A stretch of 64,000 bases of DNA from the NCBI GenBank assembly GCA_038049695.1, contig CP142451.1, positions 69,208,001 to 69,272,000 of the forward strand, given 5' to 3'. Both the position numbers and the translations under genes were made by a program. The first letter of the stretch is position 1; each line of letters starts with the position of its first letter. Below are positions 58,001 to 64,000 of this stretch, in pieces. Under the pieces are notes generated by a model. That model was not told the origin of the DNA. It saw only the letters and a program-made list of their open reading frames with translations, and did not search any database. The stretch is from Cinnamomum chago. Taxonomy: Eukaryota; Streptophyta; Magnoliopsida; Laurales; Lauraceae.

Positions 58001-58385
58001 TTCAGGTGTTAACCCAAACATATCACCTAAGATTTCGATAGTCCCAAAGAACAATGTAAAAATCCACACAACTGAAGAAATTCCTATCCCACATGACCAT
58101 CCAGTAGTGACACTACCAAAACTTCAAGATTACACCCTTGCTCAAAGACTTTCACGATGTAAGTCTGCTAGGTTACAAAGAAAATTTAGAGCACACCTTC
58201 CAAAACATGGACGAACTACATTTAAGGAAGCTAGATGCACTACAACAAAACCTAGAGCCCGAAGAAAAAGGGAAAATCATACGGTTCACACAAAAGATGA
58301 GGGTCGAACAATTGGAGATCATCAAGTAAAAATAGGGAATCATCATTCAAATATCACAAATCTCCTAATTGTTCAAACTCATTAA
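55080..58385 (+). pseudogene. Large unrecognised ORF of element F (first ORF after PBS)
   Basis: One frame runs from ATG 55080 to TAA 58383-58385, about 1,100 codons, broken only by TGA 55686-55688, TAG 56805-56807 and TAA 56886-56888. The first 300 residues are Asn/Gln/Thr/Pro rich and become a short repeat with IPSNQT and SPIQTI words. A folded-looking segment follows (56090-56700) with ELELPDLDWFKSITPKNDP, EQFIGGEYLEWELGLI and EVEEWIRILRTYFAPF. A basic linker (RHRPRYKRKN) and a second charged, helical region come after 57250. Near 58100 good codons seem to move to frame 1 (FQNMDELHLRKLDALQQNL), suggesting a late shift. I see no gag CCHC, protease or RT motif. It could be a divergent gag or the extra ORF1 of Ogre-like elements. 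Confidence 0.65.
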
Positions 58386-58905
58386 GACCGAGGCCCAAAT
58401 GGCGGAGGTCCAAAACATTTCAACGCTCTCATTTTCGGCGAGAGCAAACTAAAGGTCCCAACTATAAGAGCCTTATCTTAATACATCAATGAGCGAAGTC
58501 ATATCCACATTATCAAAGAAATCAACATAAGGAGACACATATAAAACCTTTTAACATGAGACCAAGGCCCAAATGGCGGAGGTCTAAAATATTTCAACGG
58601 TCTCGTTTCCGGATGAACAAAAATAAAAACTTATGGACTAAATACATCATTTTAGGACCTGAACTACAAATAACGAATCACAGGTATCAAAGAAGACACC
58701 ATAATAAAATACAAGTGAGATATATTGTCATCAGACCAAGGCCCAAATGGCGGAGGTCAAAAATGTTTCAACGCTCTCGTTTCCGAAGAGAGCAAAATGA
58801 TAAGACCCAGACTAGATATCCACTAATAAAAACATGTAGGTCAAGAGGTCTTAAACGCGCGCGTTTTCGAATAGTCAAAATATTCATAATGCGCAACACA
58901 TCACT
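58385..58905 (+). repeat. 175-bp tandem repeat after the F ORF
   Basis: Three diverged copies start GACC(A/G)AGGCCCAAATGGCGG at about 58386, 58560 and 58736. They hold an open frame (58556-58999) with the repeated basic peptide RPRPKWRRSK-FQRSRFR. From 58906 to 59342 the sequence is A-rich and shows no recognised coding region. Confidence 0.8.
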
Positions 58906-59342
58906 AGCACACACAATGGAAAATCACAATCATGCTAGGCCGACCCTAGGTTTCATGCCAATGAAAGGTTGCAAATTCAAGCAAGCCCGAATGAATTAGT
59001 TACTACGTAGGATTATGCAAAAAAAAACCATAAGAAAACCCTAAAAACCCAAAAAAATAAAAAATACAAAAAAAAAGTATAAACAATATAAAAACGCAAT
59101 TGTCTGATCATAAAAGGCATAGGCGAGCCAAAGCGATGGAAAATCCCTCTACTAGAACAATTGCGAATAGAAGAGGCCACGAGTAGAATTAGTGAGATCG
59201 GTTGCAAATTTTACCTATTGCTTCAAAACCGGGACTGCCCTAGGAACCACGATTATTAATGATAGATGGATGTCTCTAAATTAGTGGGTACTAAAGAGGG
59301 TGGCTTGGTAGACCACATTAGGAGATTTAAGAACTGCCCGAG

Positions 59343-60152
59343 GCATTCATATTAACAGCTACAGAATATTACACTAAATGGGCAGAAGCAGAGGCATATG
59401 TTAATATTAAGGCTACCTTTGTAGTTAAATTCATCAAAAAGAATATAATGGCCAGGTTTGGCATCCCTAAGGTATTCATAACAGACAATGACCCCTAATT
59501 TATATCTCAACAAATGAATGAGTTGTGCACAAAATATGATATAGAACTGCATCATTCAACCCCATATTATCCCCAAGCCAATGGTCAAGCCGAAGCCACC
59601 AACAAGACCTTACTGAAGATCATCAAGAAGACTGTGCAAACCGCCAAAGGTAATGATTGGCCAAACCGTTTGGTTGAAGCGTTGTGGGCGTATCGGACTT
59701 CTATAAGAACTCCTACAGGAGAAACCCCATACTCTTTAACCTACGGAATGGAAGCGGTCCTTCCACTCGAGGTCCTTCACCAGTCATTGCGTATCCAGTT
59801 AAATGAAGATATAACAGAAGACCAGAGGAGAGAAGCACTACTACTTCAGTTAGACCTACTCGATGAGAAAAGAATGAAGGCAGCAGAGCATGCACAAGTG
59901 TGTCGGAAGCGGATTGCTAAAGCCTATAACAAGCATGTCAAAGAGCGAAGATTCAAAGTTGGTGATTTCGTGCTAAAGCGCATCGCTCCATCCCAGCTTC
60001 CGCATCTCAGAGGTAAGTTACGACCCAATTGGGAAGGCCCTTATGTAATTGAAGAAGTATATTCTGGAAATGCATACAGGCTAGTAAATGCAGAAGGGGA
60101 AGAGCTCCCGGATCCATGGAACGCTATGTACCTGAAAAGATACACAGTTTGA
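59343..60152 (+). pseudogene. Integrase fragment of element F
   Basis: Homology begins abruptly with FILTATEYYTKWAEAEAY, so the zinc finger and the first catalytic Asp are missing. The second Asp is in ITDNDP (59484-59486) and Glu in GQAEATNK (59592-59594), 35 residues apart. A TAA at 59496-59498 breaks the core. The rest is intact: WPNRLVEALWAYRTSIRTPT, YGMEAVLPLEV and the C-terminal GKLRPNWEGPYVIEEVY segment, ending LKRYTV. It resembles Tat-group integrase. Protease, RT and RNase H are absent between the ORF and this fragment, so the element is internally deleted. Confidence 0.88.
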
Positions 60153-60399
60153 CCCTTCCCTACTTCTTGCGGAATATGACCCTCCTTGCCCCTTAGCGTA
60201 GTTGAAGAAATCCCGTAGGTGGACCGAAGAGATGCACTCTGATCAAACTTGGAACTCAAACACACACCAGCACCTAAAAACACACAAAATGGTGAGTCTA
60301 CCCCACACAAATTTCGCACGGTTAAAGTCACCCAATGTAAAGGCTTGAAGGTGGGATCGCCCGTGTCATGAAAGCTCTTTGATTCCACAAAAAAAAAAT

Positions 60400-60790
60400 C
60401 GTGACTAGTTTGGGTTTGTAGCCTTTTTAACCCGAGCCAGTAAGCCCGTAGAGGTGTTTACATACCCAGTGCCCTAAAGCCACTTGGTTTGGGAGTCATT
60501 GGCTGAATGCTCGTTACATGGGTTAATTAGAAAGCTTAAGAGACCTAGACATTGCACAGTCACATGTTAAAATATACATATATATATAGTTAGAAGTCTT
60601 GAAAAGAATAAAAGTTTTTTTACTAGTCTGGGTTCGTAGCCTTTTTAACTCGAGCCAGTAAGCCCGTAGGGGTATTCACATATCTAGTGCCCTAAAGCCA
60701 CCTGGTTTGGGAGTCATTGGCCGAATGCTCGTTACATGGGTTGATTAGAAAGCTTAAGGGACCCAGGCATTGCACGGTCACATGTCAGAA
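60400..60790 (+). repeat. 218-bp tandem duplication downstream of F integrase
   Basis: Two copies of about 180 bp start ACTAGT(T/C)TGGGTT at 60404 and 60622. They share AGCCAGTAAGCCCGTAG, GGGAGTCATTGGC and GAATGCTCGTTACATGGGTT. The 3' parts of each copy end in simple AT or A-rich sequence. Confidence 0.9.
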
Positions 60791-62356
60791 AAAAAAAAAA
60801 CAAAACAAAAAACAAAAGAAAAAAAGAGAGAAGAAAAAATTCTATTAGAATTAGGCTCGTTGAAGTGACATGGGTACTCATCGGGCGAACTAAGCAGAAG
60901 GTGGTCAGAAACCATAACACTAAGGTAGCACGGTGACTCACCACCCCACACACGAACACTACTCACAAATGAGCCCCGGAGGCAGTCAAGTGCTCTCCAA
61001 AGTTCAGCCGAAAAGACTAAGCAGCTACAAAAGGGGGCCCGTGAGGGCTCGACCTCCAAAGGAAAGTTAAGAGGGGATCACATTATCATTAGAGTGAAAA
61101 TCATGGGTCGAGGAGTTAATTTACCTTTACGCCCTCACCCACAGCCAAAATGAACACTAGTCTTATGCTGGGGCATTTTTTTTATATATATACATTCTTA
61201 TTAACATATATCTATCTTACACGGCCTCCCAATCTGGGTCCTCATCATACACGATTGTCACGGGCACTCACTAGCCTGCACACACACTCACCTCATGCAT
61301 GCTTTTGTTACTAACGACTTTTGATTGAATGCAGGAAAGAACACTTCCCCTAAGGTATCAATTCAATCTTGTTATTTTCAAAGCTTGAATGTCGAAATGG
61401 TCCCTTGACATTTTTACCGAGAAAGAAAATATTACCTTAGCCAGACTATGCAGGGGGCCAAAAAATATTAAACTAACAAATTTGTTTTGAGACCTTGCAG
61501 GGAACCCAACCCCGATCACGTCCAAAACATCCCACAAGGTGGGGCATTTTTATTTTATTTTACATGCATGATTTTGCGCACAACTCCTCATGGTTTGAAA
61601 AGGATACAATGGTGGTAATTAAATTTGAGATATATAAATTACGTCTGTTACGATGCTTTATGATGAATTTGATTATAGATGCCTGCTGTTCATACCTTTT
61701 CTATGATAGCACACGCTGTGCTATTTAAAAAATGCAGTTATCTTGAACCTCTCTTTACATTTATAGTTAGCAATGTCAATGCATTAAAACATAGAACTGC
61801 TTAGGCCACAAGCATCACACACCTAGGCACTCCCATTGTGTGAGAACTCTAAGTCTATGTTACAGCTCCGGTACGCAGTTGTAGTCATTTGATCTATTGT
61901 ATAGGTTTCACTACCGGCTATCTCTGATTACCAATGGCCTTCCATATGAGATCCATGCTTAGAGCACGAATTTCTAGAAATTCTAGTAAAATTTCGGCAG
62001 CATCTCCCCTTGTTTTTTGGCCCCCGAAAAATTTCCGGATACAAAAAAAAAAAAAAACTGTTACCTGTGAAGAAAAAACACTTCATATATCCCCCGACAC
62101 CCCCACAAAAGCTCCTCATCAATCAACCACACCAACCATAGCTCTTCTAAGGCATTAAAACATACTATATCTCAATTACACATACACGGTATATACACAC
62201 ATATGATACATCTCAGACCAAATACATACGAGCCCATGCCATGAGCCAAGTACAACATGAAATAACATAAATACATGGCCAGCACATAGGAATACAATAT
62301 AGAGCAAGGATACACAAGGGATGGATCCCTAGGAGATCAATCAAAGAACGATAACC
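60791..62356 (+). other. Non-coding stretch between F integrase and antisense gene
   Basis: No coding region or structured repeat is apparent. A-rich tracts lie at 60788-60840 and 62041-62056. Two purine-G runs followed by CATTTTT (about 61168 and 61538) resemble a PPT but no LTR start follows. Confidence 0.5.
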
Positions 62357-64000
62357 CTATGGAGCAGCTCCATTATGACGAGCCGACGAAGCAAATGAAG
62401 ACAGACCAGGATCACGCTGAGAAGGAGCTCGCATCGAGTCCGAAAATGCATAACCTCTCTCTTCCGCCCTCTGGCGATATCAATCGAGGCGCCTTCGCAG
62501 ATCAGCAACCACCTTCTCGTGACATCGCGCTATGCGATCCATGCGCTCGTTGTACTGATCCTGGATAAGAGCCCTCTCCTCACCCAGGCTGAGACGTGGA
62601 GGAACAGAAGCAACGATAGCACCACTCTGCAAGGCGACATTTTAAAGAAACATTACATTCAACAAACCTTGTAGCAACAAATAGAGGACTTAAAAGGGAG
62701 AAAAGGCCCTCACTTGCGTAGAGGCCTCATAGCTCGCGAGCTTGGCACGTAGCTCATTAACCTGCAAATCACAAGATTACAAACCACGTCAACGATAGGC
62801 AAGGAATCAAGGTTGAGACGTAACTCGAGTAAGGCTCATACCTGTGCCTTTAAAGCATCTCTCACAAGGCGCTCGCTACAAGCCTCCGCCTGAAAAGTCA
62901 CAAAGAGACAAACAGTCAAGGATCAGTCGTCATACAAAAAAAAAAAAAGAGGGGACGACGCAATAAAAGTCTGAGCCTTACTAACCTTTAGTCGCTCCAT
63001 CTCAGCTCGCAGTGTCTGAAGCTCGCCCTCTGATCTCAACCTCGCAGCCTCGGACGCAGCCAAATCCCTATCCCTCTACACAAGCAATTAGATGTCATAA
63101 GTTTTAATTTGCGGTGAAGATCGAGTTAATAACCTTCTACCTCAAAGGTGTCTGCCGGGGTATCAATGATGGCGTCGCCCGATCGCGATTCCTTTTGTAG
63201 ATCCCTCTGGACAAAGTAAATAGAGTCAGTGAGTTTAAGGCATTACTTTTACAATAGACGAGGGATCATGATTCCCGTGCCTCCTTAGCCACAAAGGACG
63301 CATGTAGTCCCATCGTCATGGCCTCCTAAGGTCATAAGGTATATGGTGCAACAAATAAGCTCTCTAGCACACAACACCAAAGGATAGTACCCCCCAGTCC
63401 CCATATTACGAATTGAACAGGTATTACCTTCCCTCTCACCAACGCGGATAGCCGGAGTACCTCCTCCCGAAGGGCTAACTCAACACCAGACATCACTCTT
63501 GTAGAAGTCCCCTACCATGAGGCACAATGGGAACAGTTGGAAAGGGAGGATAAAGAAAATATATATATATATGTATATATGTATATGTATATGTAAGGTT
63601 CATGAACTTGGTGGAATTTACCTCGCCTGAATTATCACTTAATGGACGAGTCCCTTCACACCCCAGCCCAGCTGAGGAAGCCGCCTGAAATAAGAAAACA
63701 GCATGGTGGGTTAGATCGAGGATAAGGGACAATATCAAGTCAGATAAGTAGAAAGGGTTAAATGATTACCCGAAGTGATAGCAACGTCTCCATCGCCTCA
63801 GTGCAATTTCGGATGGAATAGGAAGATCCGCCAGAATAGGACTCAGGCAATATGTACCGGTGCGCGTTGTCTCTCCAGCGCCGCTCATAATCGCACATGC
63901 CTCTCCATCCGCACTGAAGGTAGGCGCTTGTCCCCCTCTATCCCAATCATCTATCTCAAGCTGGTGCGGATGGGAATGACTAAATCTTGCTTTGTGCCAC
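62357..64000 (-). CDS. Antisense multi-exon coiled-coil gene of element F (5' end outside window)
   Basis: Reading the minus strand, nine exons can be laid out: >64000-63770, 63684-63622, 63511-63428, 63325-63281, 63206-63141, 63075-62986, 62889-62842, 62761-62714 and 62626-62357. The seven complete internal exons are 63, 84, 45, 66, 90, 48 and 48 nt, all multiples of three, joined at phase 0. Donors are mostly GTAA/GTAT/GTGAG; the 63281 donor reads GC. Internal exons encode coiled coil (REEVLRLSALVRGK, RLRSEGELQTLRAEMERLK, NELRAKLASYEAS). The first exon holds HPHQLEIDDWD, then after an apparent shift ERRWRDNAHRYILPES. The last exon has one TGA near 62480 and ends TAG at 62357. I do not recognise the family; a plant-mobile-domain-like N-terminus is one possibility. 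Confidence 0.65.
63559..63596. repeat. TA/TATG microsatellite
   Basis: ATATATATATATGTATATATG continues as a simple TA-rich tract inside an intron of the antisense gene. Confidence 0.9.

Noticed and set aside
61530..61560. PPT and 3' LTR start of element F
   Set aside because: A GGTGGGGCATTTTT run is present but TGTAGACACC does not follow anywhere in the window.

Overview
This window is heterochromatin-like plant DNA, almost certainly from a seed plant with a large genome. It holds no ordinary cellular gene that I can defend. Nearly every base can be assigned to LTR retrotransposons nested inside one another, and the order of insertion can be read from 5-bp target duplications (TSDs). The evidence is direct: TG...CA long terminal repeats with TSDs, a primer binding site, a polypurine tract, and gag, protease, reverse transcriptase, RNase H and integrase motifs of the Ty3/gypsy Tat type. 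Element names L0-L6 and A-G are mine.

Left part (1-13.9 kb). A solo LTR, L0 (before base 1 to 8093), is interrupted by a related solo LTR, L1 (916-4723, TSD CCCTA). Both lie inside an old reversed Tat element, C. C is also interrupted by solo LTR L2 (9120-12283, TSD CCGCT). C keeps the promoter, first exon and second exon of an antisense gene (12345-13890).

Middle part (13.9-42.5 kb). Reversed Tat fragment B (about 13.89-15.575 and 40.62-42.533 kb) is split by a reversed, probably copia-type solo LTR, D (TSD GAGGA). D is split by a nearly complete Tat element, A (16799-40171, TSD CTATT). A has LTR, PBS, 155-bp leader repeats, a gag-pro-RT frame, archaeal-type RNase H, integrase, a two-tier tandem-repeat region, an antisense three-exon gene with its own TATA box, a PPT and a 3' LTR. 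A is interrupted after RT by a fourth L-family LTR, L3 (27393-31383), with loss of the RT-RNase H junction.

Right part (42.5-64 kb). An A-type LTR fragment (G), two reversed L-family fragments (L4, L5), a chromovirus RNase H relic (E) and another L-family LTR (L6) lead to element F, which starts at 48992 and runs out of the window. F has a giant LTR (about 5.7 kb) studded with roughly 22 short hairpins, a PBS-like site, an unrecognised ORF of about 1,100 codons with three stops, a truncated integrase, and an antisense gene of nine small exons whose complete exons are all multiples of three.

Three patterns deserve attention. First, the L-family LTRs carry, at one homologous position, palindrome cassettes of different sequence class in different copies. 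Second, all L-family copies share a 5' splice-like site and a 32-35 nt block framed by AG and GT, as if most of the LTR were an intron. Third, four Tat-type elements carry antisense spliced coiled-coil genes; two of them show a TATA box and a tiny first exon. All functional statements are read from motifs. No alignment, expression data or database search was available.
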